Shown: positions 1 through 12,469 of the stretch, in pieces
Numbering within the stretch: position 1 is the first letter of the stretch
How the letters are laid out: every line of letters starts with the position of its first letter
From: Siphonodentalium dalli
Taxonomy: Eukaryota > Mollusca > Scaphopoda > Gadilida > Siphonodentaliidae
Length of the DNA: 64,000 nucleotides
Reading direction: 5' to 3'
Assembly (NCBI GenBank): GCA_032622095.1
Contig: CP136064.1
Location: 620,001-684,000 of the forward strand
Program-made: the position numbers and the translations under genes
The notes under the pieces: model-generated
The model's database searches: none
Told to the model about the DNA's origin: nothing
Seen by the model: only the letters and a program-made list of their open reading frames with translations

Positions 1-30
1 ATGCGCCAAATAGAAAATATCCAACCGTAC
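1..30 (-). repeat. Inverted satellite fragment at the left edge
   Basis: These 30 bases are the exact reverse complement of the monomer stretch that begins GTACGGTTGG and ends TTTGGCGCAT, as seen for example at 984-1013. From base 31 on the satellite runs in the forward orientation, entering the monomer at TTTAAGGGG. The array therefore changes strand within the first bases of the window. At the switch, ACT (29-31) fits both sides, because the inverted arm would continue ACTCC and the forward arm is preceded by AAC before TTTAAGG. This is a 3-base microhomology. It could be a real inversion between two satellite blocks or a foldback artefact at a contig or read end. Thirty bases cannot decide which. 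Confidence 0.9.
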
Positions 31-790
31 TTTAAGGGGTATCTGCTATAGACTGGTTACATGGTGGAGTACTGTTGGATATTTTCAATTTGGCGCATGT
101 TTCTCCCTACCGCGCCATGTCAAATCTGGCCATATCCGAATCGGGTTGTCATTTACAATGACTACAGAAAATAAATATCTTCATGTTGGAATGCAAATGT
201 ATGTTTAAAGAAACGGATGTATCTCAACTTAAAGGAACATAAGTAACACAGTCACCAACTTAAAGGGGTATCTGCTATAGACTGGTTCCATGGTGGAGTA
301 CTGTTGGATATTTTCAATTTGGCGCATGTTTCTCCCTACCGCGCCATGTCAAATCTGGCCATATCCGAATCGGGTTGTCATTTACAATGACTACAGAAAA
401 TAAATATCTTCATGTTGGAATGCAAATGTATGTTTAAAGAAACGGATGTATCTCAACTTAAAGGAACATAAGTAACACAGTCACCAACTTAAAGGGGTAT
501 CTGCTATAGACTGGTTCTATGGTGGAGTACGGTTGGATATTTTCAATTTGGCGCATGTTTCTCCCTACCGCGCCATGTCAAATCTGGCCATATCCGAATC
601 GGGTTGTCATTTACAATGACTACAGAAAATAAATATCTTCATGGTGGAATGAAAATGTATGTTTAAAGGAACAGATGTAACTCAACTTTAAGGGACATAA
701 GTAACACAGTCACCAACTTAAAGAGGTGTCTGATTTAGACTGGTTCCATGGTGGAGTACGGTTGGATATTTTCTATTTGGCGCATGTTTC
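31..790 (+). repeat. Leading monomers next to the inversion
   Basis: The starts at 61 and 290 head two almost identical monomers carrying GTACTGTTGG, CTCCCTACC and AAAGAAACGG. The third, at 519, has GGTTCTATGG in place of GGTTCCATGG, GGAATGAAAATG, and an unusual tract at 671-695 (GATGTAACTCAACTTTAAGG) that I do not see in other monomers. The fourth starts at 748 with the GAGGTGTCTG leader and leads into the 9-monomer repeat. These monomers are not in a clear higher-order pattern, as expected near the edge of a homogenised block. Confidence 0.7.
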
Positions 791-3700
791 TCCATACCGC
801 GCCATGTCAAATCTGGCCATATCCGAATCGGGTTGTCATTTACAATGACTACAGAAAATAAATATCTTCATGTTGGAATGCAAATGTATGTTTAAAGAAA
901 CGGATGTATCTCAACTTAAAGGAACATAAGTAACACAGTCACCAACTTAAAGAGGTGTCTGATTTAGACTGGTTCCATGGTGGAGTACGGTTGGATATTT
1001 TCTATTTGGCGCATGTTTCTCCATACCGCGCCATGTCAAATCTGGCCATATCCGAATCGGGTTGTCATTTACAATGACTACAGAAAATAAATATCTTCAT
1101 GTTGGAATGCAAATGTATGTTTGAAGAAACAGATGTATCTCAACTTAAAGGAACATAAGTAACACAGTCACCAACTTAAAGAGGTGTCTGATTTAGACTG
1201 GTTCCATGGTGGAGTACGGTTGGATATTTTCAATTTGGCGCATGTTTCTCCATACCGCGCCATGTCAAATCTGGCCATATCCGAATCGGGTTGTCATTTA
1301 CAATGACTGCAGAAAATATATATCTTCATGTTGGAATGCAAATGTATGTTTAAAGGAACAGATGTATCTCAACTTAAAGGGACATAAGTAACACAGTCAC
1401 CAACTTTAAGGGGTATCTGCTATAGACTGGTTCCATGGTGGAGTACGGTTGGATATTTTCAATTTGGCGCATGTTTCTCCCTACCGCGCCATGTCAAATC
1501 TGGCCATATCCGAATCGGGTTGTCATTTACAATGACTGCAGAAAATATATATCTTCATGTTGGAATGCAAATGTATGTTTAAAGGAACAGATGTATCTCA
1601 ACTTAAAGGGACATAAGTAACACCGTCACCAACTTTAAGGGATATCTGCTATAGACTGGTTACATGGTGGAGTACGGTTGGATATTTTCAATTTTGCGCA
1701 TGTTTCTCCATACCGCGCCATGTCAAATCTGGCCATATCCGAATCGGGTTGTCATTTACAATGACTACAGAAAATAAATATCTTCATGTTGGAATGCAAA
1801 TGTATGTTTAAAGGAACAGATGTATCTCAACTTAAAGGAACATAAGTAACACAGTCACCAACTTAAAGAGGTGTCTGATTTAGACTGGTTCCATGGTGGA
1901 GTACGGTTGGATATTTTCTATTTGGCGCATGTTTCTCCATACCGCGCCATGTCAAATCTGGCCATATCCGAATCGGGTTGTCATTTACAATGACTACAGA
2001 AAATAAATATCTTCATGTTGGAATGCAAATGTATGTTTAAAGGAACAGATGTATCTCAACTTAAAGGGACATAAGTAACACAGTTACCAACTTTAAGGGG
2101 TATCTGCTATAGACTGGTTCCATGGTGGAGTACGGTTGGATATTTTCTATTTGGCGCATGTTTCTCCATACCGCGCCATGTCAAATCTGGCCATATCCGA
2201 ATCGGGTTGTCATTTACAATGACTACAGAAAATAAATATCTTCATGTTGGAATGCAAATGTATGTTTAAAGAAACAGATGTATCTCAACTTAAAGGGACA
2301 TAAGTAACACAGTCACCAACTTTAAGGGGTATCTGCTATAGACTGGTTCCATGGTGGAGTACTGTTGGATATTTTCAATTTGGCGCATGTTTCTCCCTAC
2401 CGCGCCATGTCAAATCTGGCCATATCCGAATCGGGTTGTCATTTACAATGACTACAGAAAATAAATATCTTCATGTTGGAATGCAAATGTATGTTTAAAG
2501 GAACAGATGTATCTCAACTTAAAGGGACATAAGTAACACAGTCACCAACTTTAAGGGGTATCTGCTATAGACTGGTTCCATGGTGGAGTACGGTTGGATA
2601 TTTTCTATTTGGCGCATGTTTCTCCATATCGTGCCATGTCAAATCTGGCCATATCCGAATCGGGTTGTCATTTACAATGACTACAGAAAATAAATATCTT
2701 CATGTTGGAATGCAAATGTATGTTTAAAGGAACAGATGTATCTCAACTTAAAGGGACATAAGTAACACAGTCACCAACTTTAAGGGGTATCTGCTATAGA
2801 CTGGTTCCATGGTGGAGTACGGTTGGATATTTTCAATTTGGCGCATGTTTTTCCATACCGCGCCATGTCAAATCTGGCCATATCCGAATCGGGTTGTCAT
2901 TTACAATGACTACAGAAAATAAATATCTTCATGTTGGAATGCAAATGTATGTTTAAAGAAACGGATGTATCTCAACTTAAAGGAACATAAGTAACACAGT
3001 CACCAACTTAAAGAGGTGTCTGATTTAGACTGGTTCCATGGTGGAGTACGGTTGGATATTTTCTATTTGGCGCATGTTTCTCCATACCGCGCCATGTCAA
3101 ATCTGGCCATATCCGAATCGGGTTGTCATTTACAATGACTACAGAAAATAAATATCTTCATGTTGGAATGCAAATGTATGTTTGAAGAAACAGATGTATC
3201 TCAACTTAAAGGAACATAAGTAACACAGTCACCAACTTAAAGAGGTGTCTGATTTAGACTGGTTCCATGGTGGAGTACGGTTGGATATTTTCAATTTGGC
3301 GCATGTTTCTCCATACCGCGCCATGTCAAATCTGGCCATATCCGAATCGGGTTGTCATTTACAATGACTGCAGAAAATATATATCTTCATGTTGGAATGC
3401 AAATGTATGTTTAAAGGAACAGATGTATCTCAACTTAAAGGGACATAAGTAACACAGTCACCAACTTTAAGGGGTATCTGCTATAGACTGGTTCCATGGT
3501 GGAGTACGGTTGGATATTTTCAATTTGGCGCATGTTTCTCCCTACCGCGCCATGTCAAATCTGGCCATATCCGAATCGGGTTGTCATTTACAATGACTGC
3601 AGAAAATATATATCTTCATGTTGGAATGCAAATGTATGTTTAAAGGAACAGATGTATCTCAACTTAAAGGGACATAAGTAACACAGTCACCAACTTTAAG

Positions 3701-4990
3701 GGGTATCTGCTATAGACTGGTTCCATGGTGGAGTACGGTTGGATATTTTCAATTTGGCGCATGTTTCTCCCTACCGCGCCATGTCAAATCTGGCCATATC
3801 CGAATCGGGTTGTCATTTACAATGACTACAGAAAATAAATATCTTCATGTTGGAATGCAAATGTATGTTTAAAGGAACAGATGTATCTCAACTTAAAGGA
3901 ACATAAGTAACACAGTCACCAACTTAAAGAGGTGTCTGATTTAGACTGGTTCCATGGTGGAGTACGGTTGGATATTTTCTATTTGGCGCATGTTTCTCCA
4001 TACCGCGCCATGTCAAATCTGGCCATATCCGAATCGGGTTGTCATTTACAATGACTACAGAAAATAAATATCTTCATGTTGGAATGCAAATGTATGTTTA
4101 AAGGAACAGATGTATCTCAACTTAAAGGGACATAAGTAACACAGTTACCAACTTTAAGGGGTATCTGCTATAGACTGGTTCCATGGTGGAGTACGGTTGG
4201 AAATTTTCTATTTGGCGCATGTTTCTCCATACCGCGCCATGTCAAATCTGGCCATATCCGAATCGGGTTGTCATTTACAATGACTACAGAAAATAAATAT
4301 CTTCATGTTGGAATGCAAATGTATGTTTAAAGAAACAGATGTATCTCAACTTAAAGGGACATAAGTAACACAGTCACCAACTTTAAGGGGTATCTGCTAT
4401 AGACTGGTTCCATGGTGGAGTACTGTTGGATATTTTCAATTTGGCGCATGTTTCTCCCTACCGCGCCATGTCAAATCTGGCCATATCCGAATCGGGTTGT
4501 CATTTACAATGACTACAGAAAATAAATATCTTCATGTTGGAATGCAAATGTATGTTTAAAGGAACAGATGTATCTCAACTTAAAGGGACATAAGTAACAC
4601 AGTCACCAACTTTAAGGGGTATCTGCTATAGACTGGTTCCATGGTGGAGTACGGTTGGATATTTTCTATTTGGCGCATGTTTCTCCATACCGTGCCATGT
4701 CAAATCTGGCCATATCCGAATCGGGTTGTCATTTACAATGACTACAGAAAATAAATATCTTCATGTTGGAATGCAAATGTATGTTTAAAGGAACAGATGT
4801 ATCTCAACTTAAAGGGACATAAGTAACACAGTCACCAACTTTAAGGGGTATCTGCTATAGACTGGTTCCATGGTGGAGTACGGTTGGATATTTTCAATTT
4901 GGCGCATGTTTTTCCATACCGCGCCATGTCAAATCTGGCCATATCCGAATCGGGTTGTCATTTACAATGACTACAGAAAATAAATATCTG
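791..4990 (+). repeat. Higher-order repeat of 9 monomers (2061 bp), two copies
   Basis: Monomers starting at 977, 1206, 1435, 1664, 1893, 2122, 2351, 2580 and 2809 are matched in order by those at 3038, 3267, 3496, 3725, 3954, 4183, 4412, 4641 and 4870, all offset by 2061. Shared markers are the GAGGTGTCTG leaders before 977, 1206 and 1893, the pair of gcag/tatat monomers at 1206 and 1435, CACAGTTACC near 2079 and 4139, and CCGTGCC or TCGTGCC near 2630 and 4691. Edges are set by mismatches: GTTTCTCC against GTTTTTCC on the left, and ATCTGCATG with GGAAAGC on the right. Copies differ in the monomer at 1664 (TTTTGCGC, CTCCATACC) versus 3725 (TTGGCGC, CTCCCTACC), and in a private GGAAATTTTC near 4199, so exchange continued after the duplication. 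Confidence 0.85.
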
Positions 4991-5098
4991 CATGTTGGAA
5001 AGCAAATGTATGTTTAAAGGAACAGATGTATCTCAACTTAAAGGGACATAAGTAACACAGTCACCAACTTAAAGGGGTATCTGCTATAGACTGGTTCC

Positions 5099-5353
5099 AT
5101 GGTGTAGTACGGTTGGATATTTTCAATTTGGCGCATGTTTCTCCATACCGCGCCATGTCAAATCTGGCCATATCCGAATCGGGTTGTCATTTACAATGAC
5201 TGCAGAAAATATATATCTTCATGTTGGAATGCAAATGTATGTTTAAAGGAACAGATGTATCTCAACTTAAAGGGACATAAGTAACACAGTCACCAACTTA
5301 AAGGGGTATCTGCTATAGACTGGTTCCATGGTGGAGTACGGTTGGATATTTTC
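5099..5353 (+). repeat. Transition monomer between 9- and 15-monomer repeats
   Basis: The monomer starting at 5099 carries GGTGTAGTACGG, a private G-to-T change that puts a stop at its third codon, followed by the gcag/tatat haplotype. It and the start of its neighbour at 5328 resemble the run at 18381 and 18610, which shares the GGAAAGC monomer just upstream. The stretch links two HOR systems and belongs cleanly to neither. Confidence 0.6.
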
Positions 5354-8300
5354 AATTTGGCGCATGTTTCTCCATACCGCGCCATGTCAAATCTGGCCAT
5401 ATCCGAATCGGGTTGTCATTTACAATGACTGCAGAAAATATATATCTTCATGTTGGAATGCAAATGTATGTTTAAAGGAACAGATGTATCTCAACTTAAA
5501 GGGACATAAGTAACACAGTCACCAACTTAAAGAGGTGTCTGATTTAGAATGGTTCCATGGTGGAGTACGGTTGGATATTTTCTACTTGGCGCATGTTTCT
5601 CCATACCGCGCCATGTCAAATCTGGCCATATCCGAATCGGGTTGTCATTTACAATGACTGCAGAAAATTTATATCTTCATGGTGGAATGCAAATGTATGT
5701 TTAAAGGAACAGATGTATCTCAACTTAAAGGGACATAAGTAACACAGTCACCAACTTTAAGGGGTATCTGCTATAGACTGGTTCCATGGTGGAGTACTGT
5801 TGGATATTTTCAATTTGGCGCATGTTTCTCCATACCGCGCCATGTCAAATCTGGCCATATCCGAATCGGGTTGTCATTTACAATGACTGCAGAAAATATA
5901 TATCTTCATGGTGGAATGAAAATGTATGTTTAAAGGAACAGATGTATCTCAACTTAAAGGGACATAAGTAACACCGTCACCAACTTTAAGGGGTATCTGC
6001 TATAGACTGGTTCCATGGTGGAGTACTGTTGGATATTTTCAATTTGGCGCATGTTTCTCCCTACCGCGTCATGTCAAATCTGGCCATATCCGAATCGGGT
6101 TGTCATTTACAATGACTACAGAAAATAAATATCTTCATGTTGGAATGCAAATGTATGTTTAAAGAAACAGATGTATCTCAACTTAAAGGGACATAAGTAA
6201 CACAGTCACCAACTTTAAGGGGTATCTGCTATAGACTGGTTACATGGTGGAGTACGGTTGGATATTTTCAATTTTGCGCATGTTTCTCCATACCGCGCCA
6301 TGTCAAATCTGGCCATATCCGAATCGGGTTGTCATTTACAATGACTACATAAAATAAATATCTTCATGTTGGAATGCAAATGTATGTTTAAAGGAACAGA
6401 TGTATCTCAACTTAAAGGAACATAAGTAACACAGTCACCAACTTAAAGAGGTGTCTGATTTAGACTGGTTCCATGGTGGAGTACGGTTGGATATTTTCTA
6501 TTTGGCGCATGTTTCTCCATACCGCGCCATGTCAAATCTGGCCATATCCGAATCGGGTTGTCATTTACAATGACTACAGAAAATAAATATCTTCATGTTG
6601 GAATGCAAATGTATGTTTAAAGGAACAGATGTATCTCAACTTAAAGGGACATAAGTAACACAGTCACCAACTTTAAGGGGTATCTGCTATAGACTGGTTC
6701 CATGGTGGAGTACGGTTGGATATTTTCTATTTGGCGCATGTTTCTCCATACCGCGCCATGTCAAATCTGGCCATATCCGAATCGGGTTGTCATTTACAAT
6801 GACTGCAGAAAATATATATCTTCATGTTGGAATGCAAATGTATGTTTAAAGGAACAGATGTATCTCAACTTAAAGGGACATAAGTAACACCGTCACCAAC
6901 TTTAAGGGGTATCTGCTATAGACTGGTTACATGGTGGAGTACGGTTGGATATTTTCAATTTGGCGCATGTTTCTCCATACCGCGCCATGTCAAATCTGGC
7001 CATATCCGAATCGGGTTGTCATTTACAATGACTGCAGAAAATATATATCTTCATGGTGGAATGCAAATGAATGTTTAAAGGAACAGATGTATCTCAACTT
7101 AAAGGGACATAAGTAACACCGTCACCAACTTGAAGGGGTATCTGCTATAGACTGGTTACATGGTGGAGTACGGTTGGATATTTTCAATTTTGCGCATGTT
7201 TCTCCATACCGCGCCATGTCAAATCTGGCCATATCCGAATCGGGTTGTCATTTACAATGACTGCAGAAAATAAATATCTTCATGTTGGAATGCAAATGTA
7301 TGTTTAAAGGAATAGATGTATCTCAACTTAAAGGGACATAAGTAACACAGTCACCAACTTAAAGAGGTGTCTGATTTAGAATGGTTCCATGGTGGAGTAC
7401 GGTTGGATATTTTCTACTTGGCGCATGTTTCTCCATACCGCGCCATGTCAAATCTGGCCATATCCGAATCGGGTTGTCATTTACAATGACTGCAGAAAAT
7501 ATATATCTTCATGGTGGAATGCAAATGTATGTTTAAAGGAACAGATGTATCTCAACTTAAAGGGACATAAGTAACACAGTCACCAACTTTAAGGGGTATC
7601 TGCTATTGACTGGTTCCATGGTGGAGTACTGTTGGATATTTTCAATTTGGCGCATGTTTCTCCATACCGCGCCATGTCAAATCTGGCCATATCCGAATCG
7701 GGTTGTCATTTACAATGACTGCAGAAAATATATATCTTCATGGTGGAATGCAAATGTATGTTTAAAGGAACAGATGTATCTCAACTTAAAGGGACATAAG
7801 TAACACCGTCACCAACTTTAAGGGGTATCTGCTATAGACTGGTTCCATGGTGGAGTACTGTTGGATATTTTCAATTTGGCGCATGTTTCTCCCTACCGCG
7901 TCATGTCAAATCTGGAAATATCCGAATCGGGTTGTCATTTACAATGACTACAGAAAATAAATATCTTCATGTTGGAATGCAAATGTGTGTTTAAAGAAAC
8001 AGATGTATCTCAACTTAAAGGGACATAAGTAACACAGTCACCAACTTTAAGGGGTATCTGCTATAGACTGGTTCCATGGTGGAGTACGGTTGGATATTTT
8101 CAATTTGGCGCTTGTTTCTCCATACCGCGCCATGTCAAATCTGGCCATATCCGAATCGGGTTGTCATTTACAATGACTGCAGAAAATATATATCTTCATG
8201 TTGGAATGCAAATGTATGTTTAAAGGAACAGATGTATCTCAACTTAAAGGGACATAAGTAACACAGTCACCAACTTTAAGGGGTATCTGCTATAGACTGG

Positions 8301-11300
8301 TTCCATGGTGGAGTACGGTTGGATATTTTCAATTTGGCGCATGTTTCTCCATACCGCGCCATGTCAAATCTGGCCATATCCGAATCGGGTTGTCATTTAC
8401 AATGACTGCAGAAAATATATATCTTCATGTTGGAATGCAAATGTATGTTTAAAGGAACAGATGTATCTCAACTTAAAGGGACATAAGTAACACCGTCACC
8501 AACTTTAAGGGGTATCTGCTATAGACTGGTTACATGGTGGAGTACGGTTGGATATTTTCAATTTTGCGCATGTTTCTCCATACCGCGCCATGTCAAATCT
8601 GGCCATATCCGAATCGGGTTGTCATTTACAATGACTACAGAAAATAAATATCTTCATGTTGGAATGCAAATGTATGTTTAAAGGAACAGATGTATCTCAA
8701 CTTAAAGGAACATAAGTAACACAGTCACCAACTTAAAGAGGTGTCTGATTTAGACTGGTTCCATGGTGGAGTACGGTTGGATATTTTCTATTTGGCGCAT
8801 GTTTCTCCATACCGCGCCATGTCAAATCTGGCCATATCCGAATCGGGTTGTCATTTACAATGACTGCAGAAAATATATATCTTCATGTTGGAATGCAAAT
8901 GTATGTTTAAAGGAACAGATGTATCTCAACTTAAAGGGACATAAGTAACACAGTCACCAACTTAAAGAGGTGTCTGATTTAGAATGGTTCCATGGTGGAG
9001 TACGGTTGGATATTTTCTACTTGGCGCATGTTTCTCCATACCGCGCCATGTCAAATCTGGCCATATCCGAATCGGGTTGTCATTTACAATGACTGCAGAA
9101 AATTTATATCTTCATGGTGGAATGCAAATGTATGTTTAAAGGAACAGATGTATCTCAACTTAAAGGGACATAAGTAACACAGTCACCAACTTTAAGGGGT
9201 ATCTGCTATAGACTGGTTCCATGGTGGAGTACTGTTGGATATTTTCAATTTGGCGCATGTTTCTCCATACCGCGCCATGTCAAATCTGGCCATATCCGAA
9301 TCGGGTTGTCATTTACAATGACTGCAGAAAATATATATCTTCATGGTGGAATGAAAATGTATGTTTAAAGGAACAGATGTATCTCAACTTAAAGGGACAT
9401 AAGTAACACCGTCACCAACTTTAAGGGGTATCTGCTATAGACTGGTTCCATGGTGGAGTACTGTTGGATATTTTCAATTTGGCGCATGTTTCTCCCTACC
9501 GCGTCATGTCAAATCTGGCCATATCCGAATCGGGTTGTCATTTACAATGACTACAGAAAATAAATATCTTCATGTTGGAATGCAAATGTATGTTTAAAGA
9601 AACAGATGTATCTCAACTTAAAGGGACATAAGTAACACAGTCACCAACTTTAAGGGGTATCTGCTATAGACTGGTTACATGGTGGAGTACGGTTGGATAT
9701 TTTCAATTTTGCGCATGTTTCTCCATACCGCGCCATGTCAAATCTGGCCATATCCGAATCGGGTTGTCATTTACAATGACTACAGAAAATAAATATCTTC
9801 ATGTTGGAATGCAAATGTATGTTTAAAGGAACAGATGTATCTCAACTTAAAGGAACATAAGTAACACAGTCACCAACTTAAAGAGGTGTCTGATTTAGAC
9901 TGGTTCCATGGTGGAGTACGGTTGGATATTTTCTATTTGGCGCATGTTTCTCCATACCGCGCCATGTCAAATCTGGCCATATCCGAATCGGGTTGTCATT
10001 TACAATGACTACAGAAAATAAATATCTTCATGTTGGAATGCAAATGTATGTTTAAAGGAACAGATGTATCTCAACTTAAAGGGACATAAGTAACACAGTC
10101 ACCAACTTTAAGGGGTATCTGCTATAGACTGGTTCCATGGTGGAGTACGGTTGGATATTTTCTATTTGGCGCATGTTTCTCCATACCGCGCCATGTCAAA
10201 TCTGGCCATATCCGAATCGGGTTGTCATTTACAATGACTGCAGAAAATATATATCTTCATGTTGGAATGCAAATGTATGTTTAAAGGAACAGATGTATCT
10301 CAACTTAAAGGGACATAAGTAACACCGTCACCAACTTTAAGGGGTATCTGCTATAGACTGGTTACATGGTGGAGTACGGTTGGATATTTTCAATTTGGCG
10401 CATGTTTCTCCATACCGCGCCATGTCAAATCTGGCCATATCCGAATCGGGTTGTCATTTACAATGACTGCAGAAAATATATATCTTCATGGTGGAATGCA
10501 AATGAATGTTTAAAGGAACAGATGTATCTCAACTTAAAGGGACATAAGTAACACCGTCACCAACTTGAAGGGGTATCTGCTATAGACTGGTTACATGGTG
10601 GAGTACGGTTGGATATTTTCAATTTTGCGCATGTTTCTCCATACCGCGCCATGTCAAATCTGGCCATATCCGAATCGGGTTGTCATTTACAATGACTGCA
10701 GAAAATAAATATCTTCATGTTGGAATGCAAATGTATGTTTAAAGGAATAGATGTATCTCAACTTAAAGGGACATAAGTAACACAGTCACCAACTTAAAGA
10801 GGTGTCTGATTTAGAATGGTTCCATGGTGGAGTACGGTTGGATATTTTCTACTTGGCGCATGTTTCTCCATACCGCGCCATGTCAAATCTGGCCATATCC
10901 GAATCGGGTTGTCATTTACAATGACTGCAGAAAATATATATCTTCATGGTGGAATGCAAATGTATGTTTAAAGGAACAGATGTATCTCAACTTAAAGGGA
11001 CATAAGTAACACAGTCACCAACTTTAAGGGGTATCTGCTATTGACTGGTTCCATGGTGGAGTACTGTTGGATATTTTCAATTTGGCGCATGTTTCTCCAT
11101 ACCGCGCCATGTCAAATCTGGCCATATCCGAATCAGGTTGTCATTTACAATGACTGCAGAAAATATATATCTTCATGGTGGAATGCAAATGTATGTTTAA
11201 AGGAACAGATGTATCTCAACTTAAAGGGACATAAGTAACACCGTCACCAACTTTAAGGGGTATCTGCTATAGACTGGTTCCATGGTGGAGTACTGTTGGA

Positions 11301-12296
11301 TATTTTCAATTTGGCGCATGTTTCTCCCTACCGCGTCATGTCAAATCTGGCCATATCCGAATCGGGTTGTCATTTACAATGACTACAGAAAATAAATATC
11401 TTCATGTTGGAATGCAAATGTGTGTTTAAAGAAACAGATGTATCTCAACTTAAAGGGACATAAGTAACACAGTCACCAACTTTAAGGGGTATCTGCTATA
11501 GACTGGTTCCATGGTGGAGTACGGTTGGATATTTTCAATTTGGCGCTTGTTTCTCCATACCGCGCCATGTCAAATCTGGCCATATCCGAATCGGGTTGTC
11601 ATTTACAATGACTGCAGAAAATATATATCTTCATGTTGGAATGCAAATGTATGTTTAAAGGAACAGATGTATCTCAACTTAAAGGGACATAAGTAACACA
11701 GTCACCAACTTTAAGGGGTATCTGCTATAGACTGGTTCCATGGTGGAGTACGGTTGGATATTTTCAATTTGGCGCATGTTTCTCCATACCGCGCCATGTC
11801 AAATCTGGCCATATCCGAATCGGGTTGTCATTTACAATGACTGCAGAAAATATATATCTTCATGTTGGAATGCAAATGTATGTTTAAAGGAACAGATGTA
11901 TCTCAACTTAAAGGGACATAAGTAACACCGTCACCAACTTTAAGGGGTATCTGCTATAGACTGGTTACATGGTGGAGTACGGTTGGATATTTTCAATTTT
12001 GCGCATGTTTCTCCATACCGCGCCATGTCAAATTTGGCCATATCCGAATCGGGTTGTCATTTACAATGACTACAGAAAATAAATATCTTCATGTTGGAAT
12101 GCAAATGTATGTTTAAAGGAACAGATGTATCTCAACTTAAAGGAACATAAGTAACACAGTCACCAACTTAAAGAGGTGTCTGATTTAGACTGGTTCCATG
12201 GTGGAGTACGGTTGGATATTTTCTATTTGGCGCATGTTTCTCCATACCGCGCCATGTCAAATCTGGCCATATCCGAATCGGGTTGTCATTTACAAT
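5354..12296 (+). repeat. Higher-order repeat of 15 monomers (3435 bp), two copies
   Basis: Monomers starting at 5557 through 8534 recur in the same order at 8992 through 11969, offset 3435. Shared rare markers include the leader ending TTTAGAATGG (before 5557/8992 and 7389/10824), AAAATTTATATC (near 5666/9101), GGAATGAAAATG (near 5913/9348), AATGAATG (7068/10503), the leader CTTGAAGGGG with GGAATAGATG (about 7130-7315 and 10565-10750), CTATTGACTGG (before 7618/11053) and GGCGCTTG (8107/11542). The left edge is the TCAATTT/TCTATTT mismatch at 5353. The right edge is where gcag/tatat at 8763 meets acag/taaat at 12198. Private changes are few: ACTACATAAAAT near 6346, CTGGAAATATCC near 7912, AATCAGG near 11134 and AAATTTGGCC near 12031. 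This points to a recent segmental duplication. Confidence 0.88.
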
Positions 12297-12469
12297 GACT
12301 ACAGAAAATAAATATCTTCATGTTGGAATGCAAATGTATGTTTAAAGGAACAGATGTATCTCAACTTAAAGGGACATAAGTAACACAGTTACCAACTTTA
12401 AGGGGTATCTGCTATAGACTGGTTCCATGGTGGAGTACGGTTGGATATTTTCTATTTGGCGCATGTTTC

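Noticed and set aside
1311-1330. TATA-like promoter in AAAATATATATC
   Set aside because: It is one of two alternating states of an AT-rich satellite segment, with no downstream gene or other promoter element.
1320-1340. A functional CENP-B box
   Set aside because: The CGGG core half is absent and the first half has two extra bases. Kept only as a low-interest finding.
1206-1434. tRNA- or SINE-derived monomer with polymerase III boxes
   Set aside because: TGGTGGAGTACGG loosely resembles an A box, but no acceptable B box lies at a proper distance on either strand.
5099-5327. A broken gene (stop at the third codon from GGTGTAGTACGG)
   Set aside because: It is a private substitution in a non-coding repeat, not a disabled gene.
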